Part shown: piece after piece, positions 52,957 through 60,594 of the stretch
Position numbering within the stretch: position 1 is the first letter of the stretch
Layout: each line of letters starts with the position of its first letter
From: Thermosulfurimonas sp. F29
GTDB lineage: Bacteria > Desulfobacterota > Thermodesulfobacteria > Thermodesulfobacteriales > Thermodesulfobacteriaceae
Assembly: GCF_019688735.1 (NCBI RefSeq)
Contig: NZ_JAIFYA010000003.1
Coordinates: forward strand, 62,001-126,000
DNA: 64,000 nt
Reading direction: 5' to 3'
Position numbers and translations under genes: made by a program
The notes under the pieces: model-generated
Database searches by the model: none
What the model saw: only the letters and a program-made list of their open reading frames with translations
Told to the model about the DNA's origin: nothing

Positions 52957-53839
52957 GAAAGTATCCGTCCTGTGGGTGGTGGAATCCAGTATAAAGAGAT
53001 TTTTTCCTCCCTCAAAGGGTAGCTTTCGGGTGCTTGAAGAGGAGGAATTTCGACAACGCCTTGCGGCTCTCGATCCCGCGGGGGATGGCCTCCTTCTCGT
53101 GGGCACGGCCGGATCGGAGTCCTTCCGGCGCAGGATCAGGGAAGGGGTGAGGCCCCACGGCAGGACCGTAATCCTGTGGGAGGAGGCCTCCCCGGATCTC
53201 CGGCGGGAGGCCCTGACTCTCCTGGAAAAGGACCCCGCCCCCGGGGAAATAGAGTCCCTGAGCATGGCCACGATCTCCTCTCTGATCCGGCTCTCCTCTT
53301 TTCCCGAGGAAGCCCATCCCCTGATTCTCCGCCTGATTCACGCCTCCGGGGATCCGGATCTGGCGGAGACCCTGGTGCTCCATCCCCGAGCCGTGGGGGT
53401 AGCCACCTCCCTTCTGCGGGAGGGGAAATCCGTAGTGGTGGATGTGGAGATGGTGGCCTCGGGGGTGAATAGGCGAAGACTTGAGGAACTGGGAGGGAGA
53501 CTCTTCTGTGCCGTGGCGGAGGGAGACCATCCACCGCCTGGGCACACCCGCACCGCTTACGGAATGGAAAAGCTCCTGCGCGAGCATCCCGAAATAGGAG
53601 TGGTGGCGGTGGGGAACGCCCCCACCGCCCTTCTTGCGGCCCTGCGGGTTCTCGAGGAAAATCCCCGTCCGGTGATGGTGATCGGGTTCCCGGTGGGGTT
53701 CGTGCGGGCGGCGGAGGCCAAGCTAGTCCTGACCCGATCTTCCCTTCCGCACCTCACCAATTACGGCTCCCGCGGGGGCTCGGCCCTTGCCGCCGCGGCC
53801 GTGAACGCTCTCCTGCGCATGGCCCATGGGGCGGCGTAA
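52955..53839 (+). CDS. cbiC: Cobalt-precorrin-8 methylmutase CbiC with an N-terminal extension
   Basis: 294 residues, versus about 200 in most CbiC/CobH. Residues about 100-294 hold the methylmutase: catalytic His in LIHASGDPDLAETL, HPRAVGVATSLL, DVEMVASGVNRRRL, VGNAPTALLAAL, GFPVGFVRAAEAK and LTNYGSRGGSALAAAAVNAL. It migrates the C11 methyl to C12 of the corrin ring. Residues 1-95 (LLLVGTAGSESFRRRIREG in its middle) match nothing I recognise. GGAG lies just before the ATG at 52955, which shares CATG with the divergent permease start. Confidence 0.9.
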   Translation: MKVSVLWVVESSIKRFFPPSKGSFRVLEEEEFRQRLAALDPAGDGLLLVGTAGSESFRRRIREGVRPHGRTVILWEEASPDLRREALTLLEKDPAPGEIESLSMATISSLIRLSSFPEEAHPLILRLIHASGDPDLAETLVLHPRAVGVATSLLREGKSVVVDVEMVASGVNRRRLEELGGRLFCAVAEGDHPPPGHTRTAYGMEKLLREHPEIGVVAVGNAPTALLAALRVLEENPRPVMVIGFPVGFVRAAEAKLVLTRSSLPHLTNYGSRGGSALAAAAVNALLRMAHGAA

Positions 53840-54929
53840 ACTCCGCACCGGATACACCACCGGGGCCTGCGCCGCCGCGGCAGCCAAGGCCGCGGTACTG
53901 GCCCTCGCGGGAACTTTCCCCGAAAAAGTGGAAATCCCCTTTCCGGACGGCAAACGACGGACCCTTCCGGTGCATCGGATATGGCGGAGGGACGAGACCG
54001 CCGGCGCCTCGGTCATCAAGGACGCCGGAGACGACCCCGATGTAACCAACGGGGTGGAGGTGGTGGTCACGGTGGAAAGGCAATCCCGAAAGCACGGGCG
54101 CATATTGCTCCGGGGAGGCGAAGGAGTGGGCCGGGTGACCAAACCAGGGCTCCCGGTGCCGGTGGGAGAGCCGGCCATAAACCCCGTACCCCGGCGGATG
54201 ATCCGGGAAGCTATTCAGGAGGCCCTTTCGGGAAAACCCTGGTCCCTCATCGTGACCGTATCCATTCCGGGAGGGGAGAGGATCGCGGAAAAGACCCTCA
54301 ATCCCAGGCTGGGCATCGTGGGGGGGCTTTCCATCCTGGGCACCACCGGAATCGTGAAACCCCTTTCCTCCGAGGCCTGGCTGGCCACCATCGAATCCTC
54401 CCTTTCGGTGGCCCGGGCCGCGGGTCACCGCCGGGTGGTACTCTCCTTCGGAAGGGCCTCCGAGGTGGCCCACATGAAGCATTACGGTCTTCCGGAAGAA
54501 CTCTACATTCTGATGGGAGACTTCGTAGAGTTCGCCCTGCGCCGGGTGCGGGACTTCGGTTTCCGGGAGGTGTGGCTCTGCGGACAGTGGGCCAAGCTCC
54601 TCAAGTGCGCCAGCGTGGCGGACTCCCCGCCGCGGGTGCGTGAGCCCTACGGATTCACCACCCATGTACGCCACGGAGTACTGCGCGGACCGGAAACGGT
54701 GGCCCTGCTGAAGCAATGGGGATTTCGGGGGCTTTTTCCCCGGAGGGAAAGGTTCAACACCGCCCGGGAGGTATTTCTGAGCCTGGAGACACGCCCCATC
54801 CGGGCAAGAGAAGCCGTGTTCCGGGAGGTCCTTCGCCGGGTGCGCCGTCTGGCTCTCCACTTCGCGGGGAACCTGAAGGTGCGGGTAACCCTGGTAAATT
54901 ACCGGCGGGAGGTGATCTTTGAGCTTTAA
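53826..54929 (+). CDS. cbiD: Cobalt-precorrin-5B C1-methyltransferase
   Basis: 367 residues. Starts LRTGYTTGACAAAAAKAA, the CbiD signature; then KDAGDDPDVTNG, NPVPRRMI, LNPRLGIVGGLSILGTTGIVKPLS and GQWAKLLKCA. It methylates C1 during anaerobic ring contraction. Overlaps cbiC by 14 nt and cbiET by 11 nt. Confidence 0.96.
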   Translation: MGRRKLRTGYTTGACAAAAAKAAVLALAGTFPEKVEIPFPDGKRRTLPVHRIWRRDETAGASVIKDAGDDPDVTNGVEVVVTVERQSRKHGRILLRGGEGVGRVTKPGLPVPVGEPAINPVPRRMIREAIQEALSGKPWSLIVTVSIPGGERIAEKTLNPRLGIVGGLSILGTTGIVKPLSSEAWLATIESSLSVARAAGHRRVVLSFGRASEVAHMKHYGLPEELYILMGDFVEFALRRVRDFGFREVWLCGQWAKLLKCASVADSPPRVREPYGFTTHVRHGVLRGPETVALLKQWGFRGLFPRRERFNTAREVFLSLETRPIRAREAVFREVLRRVRRLALHFAGNLKVRVTLVNYRREVIFEL

Positions 54930-56136
54930 AGTGCACCTGATCGGAGTTTCCGGAGGGCGCCCCGGACCGGAGGCCGAAGACATCCTGGCCAGGGTGCAGA
55001 TCGTGGTGATCTCGCGTTCCCTTATCGAGGAGGGAACGCGGATTCCGGCCTCCGGGGCCCGGGTGCATACCTACGGCCGCCTGGAGGAGGCCCTTGCGAT
55101 ACTCGACGAGGCCCGCCGGAGAGGGGAGGAGGTGGCCTTCGTCGCCACCGGGGACCCTCTGCTTTTCGGGATCGGGGGCCTCCTCAGGCGCAGATTCGGT
55201 CCGGAGGTGCTGGAGATCCACCCGGCTCCGAGCACCGCCCAGCTGGCCTTCGCCCGACTCAGGCTCCCCTGGGAGGAGTTCTTCTTCGTGAGTCTTCACG
55301 GTGGCCCCAGAAACTTTGCCCTGGAGGACCTTCCCGGACTTCTGCGCCTCTACGGGCGAGTCTGCGTATTCACCGACCCCGGATGCGGTCCCCGGGAAAT
55401 CGGCGCCTACCTGGCCCCCCGCGTCCCCGAGGAGGACCTGCGTCTCGTGGTGGCCGAAAGAATGGGGCTTACGGGAGAGAGGATCTGGGAGGGTCCGGCC
55501 TCCCGGGCCCTCGGAGAACGGTTCGCCACCCCCAACCTGGTCCTCCTTTTCTACGACGGTCCGGGGCGGCGGCACGGCTTCGGGCTCGAAAACGAGGAAA
55601 TAGCCCATCCCCGGGGACTCATCACCAAGAACGAGGTTCGAGCGGTGGTGCTCCACCGGTTGAATCTTCCGGAAAGGGGAATCTTCTGGGATGTGGGGGC
55701 CGGGGCCGGAGGGGTGAGCGTGGAGGCGGCCCGCCTGAGACCGCTCCTTCGGGTCTTCGCCGTGGAACGATCGCCGGAACGCCTGAGTTTTCTTGAAGAG
55801 AACCGTCGCCGCTTCGGACTCCTGAACCTCGAGGTGGTGGCCGGAGAGGCTCCGGAGGCCCTGGAGGGACTACCGTCTCCGGATCGGGTCTTCGTGGGAG
55901 GGTCGGGGGGAAGACTCCGGGAAATACTGATCCACCTGGCCGAAAGGGGCTGCCGGGAGGTGGTGTTAACCCTGGTTTCCATGCAACATCTCGCCGAGGC
56001 CCTGTCCCTCCTTCGAAAGGAGGGCTTTGCGGTGGAGGTAACTCAGGTGGCCATTTTTCGGGGACGGGATCTTTCCGGTCACACCCTTCTTTCTCCTGAG
56101 AATCCGGTCTTTGTGTTACGGGCGCAAAGGGGGTAA
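54919..56136 (+). CDS. cbiET: CbiE-CbiT fusion (precorrin-6Y methylase / C15 decarboxylase)
   Basis: 405 residues. CbiE half (1-205): SAM-tetrapyrrole methylase fold with VAFVATGDPLLFGIGGLL and APSTAQLAFARL. CbiT half (about 215-405): LITKNEVRAVVLHRL, then Rossmann FWDVGAGAGGVSVEAARL. Together they methylate C5 and C15 and remove the acetate carboxyl at C12, like CobL. The start is a TTG at 54919, decided by the near-perfect GGGAGGTGAT at 54907-54916 (a GTG at 54931 is the alternative). Confidence 0.94.
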   Translation: MSFKVHLIGVSGGRPGPEAEDILARVQIVVISRSLIEEGTRIPASGARVHTYGRLEEALAILDEARRRGEEVAFVATGDPLLFGIGGLLRRRFGPEVLEIHPAPSTAQLAFARLRLPWEEFFFVSLHGGPRNFALEDLPGLLRLYGRVCVFTDPGCGPREIGAYLAPRVPEEDLRLVVAERMGLTGERIWEGPASRALGERFATPNLVLLFYDGPGRRHGFGLENEEIAHPRGLITKNEVRAVVLHRLNLPERGIFWDVGAGAGGVSVEAARLRPLLRVFAVERSPERLSFLEENRRRFGLLNLEVVAGEAPEALEGLPSPDRVFVGGSGGRLREILIHLAERGCREVVLTLVSMQHLAEALSLLRKEGFAVEVTQVAIFRGRDLSGHTLLSPENPVFVLRAQRG

Positions 56137-56137
56137 A

Positions 56138-56884
56138 ATGCCCGGCATGATCTACCTTATCGGAGCCGGGCCGGGGGATCCGGAGCTCATCACCGTTAGG
56201 GGCTTAAGGATCCTGCGCCGGGCCGATCTGGTGGTCTACGCCGGGAGTCTCATTCATCCGGCCCTTCTCAGGGAGACCCGTCCCGGGGCCCGGATCTACA
56301 ATTCCCACGGAAAGACCCTGGAGGAAATCGTGGAGGTTATGGCCGGGACGGCGGAAAAGGGAGGAGTGGTGGCCCGACTGCACAGCGGGGACACCGCCTT
56401 TTACAGCGCCATAAACGAAGAGATTGCCGCCCTGCGGCGTCGCGGACTCTCCTGCGAGGTGATCCCCGGGGTGAGCTCCGCCTCCCTGGGTGCGGCGCGC
56501 ATGAGGCTGGAGCTGACCCGCCCCGAACGGGTTCAAACGGTGGTCTTCACCCGGCTGGGAGGCCGCACCCCCGGTCCCTCCCCCGAGGATCTGCTCCGGT
56601 TTGCCGGCCGGGATGTGACCCTGGTCCTTTTCCTGAGCGTTCATCGGGCCGAGACCATCCAGAAGACCCTTCTCGAACGCCTTCCCCCGGAAACACCGGT
56701 GGCGGTGGCGGAAAAACTGGGTTTCCCGGAAGAGCGGATTCTTCACGGCCGTCTCGACGAGCTTGCCCGTATGGTAAGGGAAGCGGGGATCCGGCGCACC
56801 GCCCTCATCTATGTGGGAGAGGCGCTGGAGGTAACCCGGAATCCACAGAAAGAGCGCTCCCGACTCTATGCCCGAACTCGGTAA
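56138..56884 (+). CDS. cbiF: Cobalt-precorrin-4 C11-methyltransferase
   Basis: 248 residues. MIYLIGAGPGDPELITVRGLRIL, VVYAGSLIHPALL, ARLHSGDTAFYSAINEEI, IPGVSSASLGAARMRLELT and the closing SRLYARTR fit CbiF/CobM. ATG at 56138, one base after the cbiET stop, with AAAGGGGG upstream. A SAM-dependent enzyme of the anaerobic cobalamin route. Confidence 0.95.
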   Translation: MPGMIYLIGAGPGDPELITVRGLRILRRADLVVYAGSLIHPALLRETRPGARIYNSHGKTLEEIVEVMAGTAEKGGVVARLHSGDTAFYSAINEEIAALRRRGLSCEVIPGVSSASLGAARMRLELTRPERVQTVVFTRLGGRTPGPSPEDLLRFAGRDVTLVLFLSVHRAETIQKTLLERLPPETPVAVAEKLGFPEERILHGRLDELARMVREAGIRRTALIYVGEALEVTRNPQKERSRLYARTR

Positions 56885-58598
56885 GGTCGTCTTCCTTCCG
56901 GTGACGGCAAGGGCCGGGGAGGTGGCCCGCCGGCTCTCCGACCACTTTCCCGGTTCGGTGATCAGGCCTCTTTCCCGGGAGAACCTCTCCGCGGAGTGGC
57001 AGCGGGGAACGGGGCTGGTGATCGTGGGGGCCTGCGGGGTGGCGGTGCGCATGATCGCTCCCCTGATACGGGACAAAAAGGAAGACCCGGCGGTGGTAGT
57101 GGTGGACGAGACCGGCCGCCGGGTGATCAGTCTCCTTTCCGGACACCTGGGTGGAGCCAACGCCCTGGCCCGGGAGCTGGCGGCCCTTCTCGGAACCGAA
57201 CCGGTGATCACCACCGCCACGGATCTGGCCGGTCTCGTCGCCCCGGATCTCTGGGCCGAGGAGGTGGGAGCCCTTCTCCTTCCGGAGGAAAGGATCCCTT
57301 CCTTCACCTCCGGTTACCTGCGTCGGGGCACTCTCCGGGTCCTGCGCGAATACCCCCTGCCCCTTCCTCCCGGGTGGCGGGAGGTGTCCGGGGAGGACGA
57401 GGCGGATTTGGTGATCTCCTATCGCCGGCGGGATCTCCCGGAGGGAAAACTTCAGGCCGTGCCCCGGGTCCTCTTCGTGGGTCTGGGTTTTCACCGCAAC
57501 ACCTCCGAGAACCGCCTGGAGGAGGCCCTCTTAAGGGTCCTCGCCTGCCACGGTCTCCGGGAAGAGGCCCTGGCGGGCCTGGCCACCCTGGAAACCAGGG
57601 CCGGGGAGCCGGGACTCCGGAGCTGGGCTGCCCGAAAGGGCCTGCGCGTTTTTTCCTTTCCGCCGGAGGTCCTGTCCCGGTGTACCAGGGAAAGAGGGCT
57701 TTCCGTTTCCGAGGCGGCCCGTCGGGCCACCGGGGCCCTGGCCGTGGCTGAACCGGCGGCGCTTCTGGCCGCCGGCCCGGGCTCGCGACTTATCGTGCCC
57801 AAAGAGAGGGTCTCCGGGATAACCGTTGCGGTGGCCGAGGCCCGGAGGCCAAAAGGACGGCTTTACCTGGTGGGGATCGGCACCGGAGCTCCGGAGGAGA
57901 TGACCCCTGCCGCCCGGCGGGCCCTGCGCGAGGCCACCCATGTGGTGGGATACACCAGGTACCTGGATCTCGTCCGTCCCCTGCTCGGGGGAAAGGAGGT
58001 TTTCGCCACCGGGATGACCCGCGAGGTGGAAAGGGCGGAAAAGGCCCTGGAGCTGGCCCGGGCCGGTCACCGGGTGGCCCTGGTGAGCGGGGGAGACCCG
58101 GGCATTTACGGCCTGGCCGGACTGGTGTTTGAACTCATGCAGACCAGAGGGCTCGGGGCGGAACTGGAGGTTGAGGTGATTCCGGGGCTTACGGCCCTCA
58201 ACGCCTGCGCGGCGCGCCTGGGGGCACCGCTCATGCACGATTTTGCCGTAATAAGTCTTTCCGATCGCCTTACCCCCTGGGAGGTCATCGAACGGCGACT
58301 CCGGGCCGCCGCCCGGGCCGACTTCGTAATCGTGATCTACAACCCCCGAAGCCGGGGACGCCCGGACCACCTGGAAAGGGCCCGAAAAATTCTTCTGGAA
58401 TACCGTTCTCCGGAAACCCCGGTGGGGATCGTACGGGCCGCTGGACGAACCGGAGAGAGGGTCCTCCTTTCCACCCTGGGGGAGTTTCCGGTGGAGGAAG
58501 TGGACATGCAAAGCACGGTCTTCGTCGGCAACTCCGAGAGTTTTCGGTTCGGCCCCTGGCTGGTTACTCCCCGGGGCTACCGGGGCCGACGATTCTGA
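56868..58598 (+). CDS. cbiGH: CbiG-CbiH fusion (cobalt-precorrin-5A hydrolase / precorrin-3B C17-methyltransferase)
   Basis: 576 residues. CbiG (1-330): GACGVAVRMIAPLI, ISLLSGHLGGANALARELA, FVGLGFHRNTSENRLEEAL. CbiH (about 343-576): RLYLVGIGTGAPEEMTPAARRAL, SGGDPGIYGLAGLVFEL, IPGLTALNACAARLGAPLMHDFAVISLSD, VIYNPRSRGRPDHL. They catalyse adjacent ring-contraction steps, so the fusion channels an unstable intermediate. Overlaps cbiF by 17 nt. Last gene of the operon; cbiK/X, cbiL, cbiJ, cbiA and cbiP are not in the window. Confidence 0.94.
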   Translation: MPELGKVVFLPVTARAGEVARRLSDHFPGSVIRPLSRENLSAEWQRGTGLVIVGACGVAVRMIAPLIRDKKEDPAVVVVDETGRRVISLLSGHLGGANALARELAALLGTEPVITTATDLAGLVAPDLWAEEVGALLLPEERIPSFTSGYLRRGTLRVLREYPLPLPPGWREVSGEDEADLVISYRRRDLPEGKLQAVPRVLFVGLGFHRNTSENRLEEALLRVLACHGLREEALAGLATLETRAGEPGLRSWAARKGLRVFSFPPEVLSRCTRERGLSVSEAARRATGALAVAEPAALLAAGPGSRLIVPKERVSGITVAVAEARRPKGRLYLVGIGTGAPEEMTPAARRALREATHVVGYTRYLDLVRPLLGGKEVFATGMTREVERAEKALELARAGHRVALVSGGDPGIYGLAGLVFELMQTRGLGAELEVEVIPGLTALNACAARLGAPLMHDFAVISLSDRLTPWEVIERRLRAAARADFVIVIYNPRSRGRPDHLERARKILLEYRSPETPVGIVRAAGRTGERVLLSTLGEFPVEEVDMQSTVFVGNSESFRFGPWLVTPRGYRGRRF

Positions 58599-58640
58599 AA
58601 CGCCTTTACCCGGAATCGAATTCGGGGTAACTTTTGAAAC

Positions 58641-59492
58641 ATGTTCAACGCCTTTCGCTATTTTGAGGAGTTCAGGGAAAGCCTGGGGGAGGAGGTCGCC
58701 CTCAAGCTGGCCCGGGCCCTGGCCGAAATCTACGAAAACCTCTCCCGGAGCGTCACCAAGGAGGAGTTCAACGAACTCAGGGAGATCGTCCGGGAACAGG
58801 GAGAAAACCTGAAGGTTCTCACCCAGAGGGTGGATCAACTCACCGAGGATGTACGCCAGCTCACCCAGAGGGTAGACCAGCTCACCCAGCGCGTGGATCA
58901 GCTCACCCAGAGGGTGGATCAACTCACCGAGGATGTACGCCAGCTCACCCAGAGGGTAGACCAGCTCACCCAGCGCGTGGATCAGCTCACCCAGAGGGTA
59001 GACCAGCTCACTCAGAGGGTAGACCAGCTCACCGAGGATGTCCGGAGGCTCACCGGGGAGATGGGGAAGATGAAGACCGATCTCTCCGACCTCCGCAAAC
59101 AGGTGGGAGGGCTTTCCCACACCGTAGGCTACACCCTGGAGAACGAGGCCTATCGGTATCTCCCCGGCCTTCTCGAGAGGGATTACGGAGTCCGGGTGGA
59201 GGGGGATTTACTTCGCACCTTCGTGGAGGACGAGAGGGGGCGTCCGGTGGAGGTCAACATCTTCGGACGGGCCCGAAGAGATGGCCACACCCTGATCATT
59301 CTGGGGGAGGCCAAGGCGCAGCTTTCGCGAAACGATGTGGATCGTTTCCTGCGCCGGAAGGTGAAGCCCCTGGAGGGGATCTTTCCGGAGAAGTTTCTGG
59401 TGCTGGTCACGCACATGATCACGCACCCCTCGGTGGAGGAATACGCCCGGTCGCGAGGCATCGCCCTCTACTACTCCTACCAGTTCCGGTAA
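58641..59492 (+). CDS. Coiled-coil protein with PD-(D/E)XK-like tail, family copy B
   Basis: 283 residues, closely similar to copy A (25469) over head and tail: MFNAFRYFEEFRE, GYTLENEAYRYLPGLLERDYGV, EVNIFGRARRDGHTLIILGEAK, ending GIALYYSYQFR in both. Eleven heptads versus six in A account for nearly all the size difference. Tail keeps the (E)-xn-ExK nuclease-like pattern. It stands alone 42 nt after cbiGH, followed by a terminator shared with cydB. Function unknown. Confidence 0.8.
   Translation: MFNAFRYFEEFRESLGEEVALKLARALAEIYENLSRSVTKEEFNELREIVREQGENLKVLTQRVDQLTEDVRQLTQRVDQLTQRVDQLTQRVDQLTEDVRQLTQRVDQLTQRVDQLTQRVDQLTQRVDQLTEDVRRLTGEMGKMKTDLSDLRKQVGGLSHTVGYTLENEAYRYLPGLLERDYGVRVEGDLLRTFVEDERGRPVEVNIFGRARRDGHTLIILGEAKAQLSRNDVDRFLRRKVKPLEGIFPEKFLVLVTHMITHPSVEEYARSRGIALYYSYQFR
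58818..59048 (+). repeat. Eleven in-frame 21-bp heptad repeats with an 84-bp tandem duplication (copy B)
   Basis: Heptads are LTQRVDQ and LTEDVR(Q/R). Bases 58819-58915 are identical to 58903-58999 by eye, an 84-bp (4-heptad) offset, meaning a recent duplication. Confidence 0.9.
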
Positions 59493-59496
59493 AGAA

Positions 59497-59523
59497 GGGG
59501 GCGGCGTTTTGGCCGCCCCCCCC
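59497..59523. terminator. Bidirectional terminator between copy B and cydB
   Basis: Stem GGGGGCGGC (59497-59505) / GCCGCCCCC (59512-59520), loop GTTTTG, followed by CCCTTT on the plus strand. It sits between two convergent genes and can serve both. Confidence 0.75.
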
Positions 59524-59529
59524 TTTATC

Positions 59530-60567
59530 CTAATATCCCTCGCCGTAAGCCAGCTCCTCCCGGGTAATGCGGAAGGAGAAGGTCCGATAGGTCCAGAGGG
59601 TGTAGACCAACACGATGGGGACAAAAACGAGGGCCACCACGGTCATGATCTTAAGCGTAAGGGGGCTTGACGAGCTGTTGTATATGGTGAGGGACCACTC
59701 CGGATTGAGACGCGAGGGGAAGAGGTTGGGGAAGAGCCCGGCCATCCCCCAGGCCGTAACTCCCAGAATGGCGGCCCCGGAGGAAAGAAAGGCCGCCAGA
59801 GTGCGTCCCGCGTTCAGGAAGTAGGGCACGAGTAGCAACCCAATCACCGCCACCAGGGGAAAGACGAACAGAAGCGGGGCCTTGAGATAGTTCCCCCACA
59901 GGGGGGTAAGCTTGAGGGAGAAAAGGAGCACCGCCACCGCGGTCACGGCCTCGAACACCCACAGGACCTTGGCATCCCGGATGAGCCTCTGGCGAAGCTC
60001 GCCGTTCACCCGGAAGGCCAGCCAGGTGGCTCCGTGCACGGCAAAGGCCAGGACGAAGAGAAGCCCCACCAGAAGGGCGTAGGGGTGAAGCAACGAGAAG
60101 AAGCTTCCCCGGAAGATCCCCTGAGCGTCAATGGGAAGTCCCAGGAAGATGTTTCCGAAGGCCACGCCCAGGATGAGGGTGGCCACCAGGGAGGAGATCC
60201 AGAAGAGGAAGTCCCAGAAACGACGCCAGCCCGCACCTTCCACCTTGCCCCGGAACTCGATGGCCACCCCCCTTACGATGAGGGCGAAAAGCAGCAGGAA
60301 AAGGGCGGTGTAAAGGCCGCTGAACATCACGGCGTAGGTCTTGGGGAAGGCCGCAAAGGTGGCCCCTCCGGCGGTGATCAACCACACCTCGTTTCCGTCC
60401 CAGAAGGGACCGATGGCCTGATATACGGCCCGCCTCTCCTCTTCGCTTTTAGCTACACAGGGCAACAGAATCCCGGCTCCCAGGTCAAAACCGTCCAGCA
60501 CAAAGTAACCGGCCCAGAGCACGCCCCACAGGACGAACCATATAATCTGAAAGACATTGTGTTCCAT
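59530..60567 (-). CDS. cydB: Cytochrome bd oxidase subunit II
   Basis: 345 residues, about 8-9 membrane helices. GYFVLDGFDLGAGIL near the N-terminus, GPFWDGNEVWLITAGGATFAAFP and YALLVGLLFVLAFAVHGATWL are family hallmarks. With CydA it reduces O2 to water using quinol at very low oxygen tension, here likely for oxygen detoxification. It follows cydA by 27 nt. Confidence 0.97.
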   Translation of the reverse strand: MEHNVFQIIWFVLWGVLWAGYFVLDGFDLGAGILLPCVAKSEEERRAVYQAIGPFWDGNEVWLITAGGATFAAFPKTYAVMFSGLYTALFLLLFALIVRGVAIEFRGKVEGAGWRRFWDFLFWISSLVATLILGVAFGNIFLGLPIDAQGIFRGSFFSLLHPYALLVGLLFVLAFAVHGATWLAFRVNGELRQRLIRDAKVLWVFEAVTAVAVLLFSLKLTPLWGNYLKAPLLFVFPLVAVIGLLLVPYFLNAGRTLAAFLSSGAAILGVTAWGMAGLFPNLFPSRLNPEWSLTIYNSSSSPLTLKIMTVVALVFVPIVLVYTLWTYRTFSFRITREELAYGEGY

Positions 60568-60594
60568 GACCTATCCCTCCTTTCCTTAAAATTT

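Noticed and set aside
52900-53000. Cobalamin riboswitch at the cbi/btu divergent start
   Set aside because: There is no non-coding sequence and no B12-box-like motif that I can see.
58818-59048. Regular repeats as a CRISPR array
   Set aside because: Repeats are contiguous 21-mers in frame, without spacers, and code for coiled-coil heptads.
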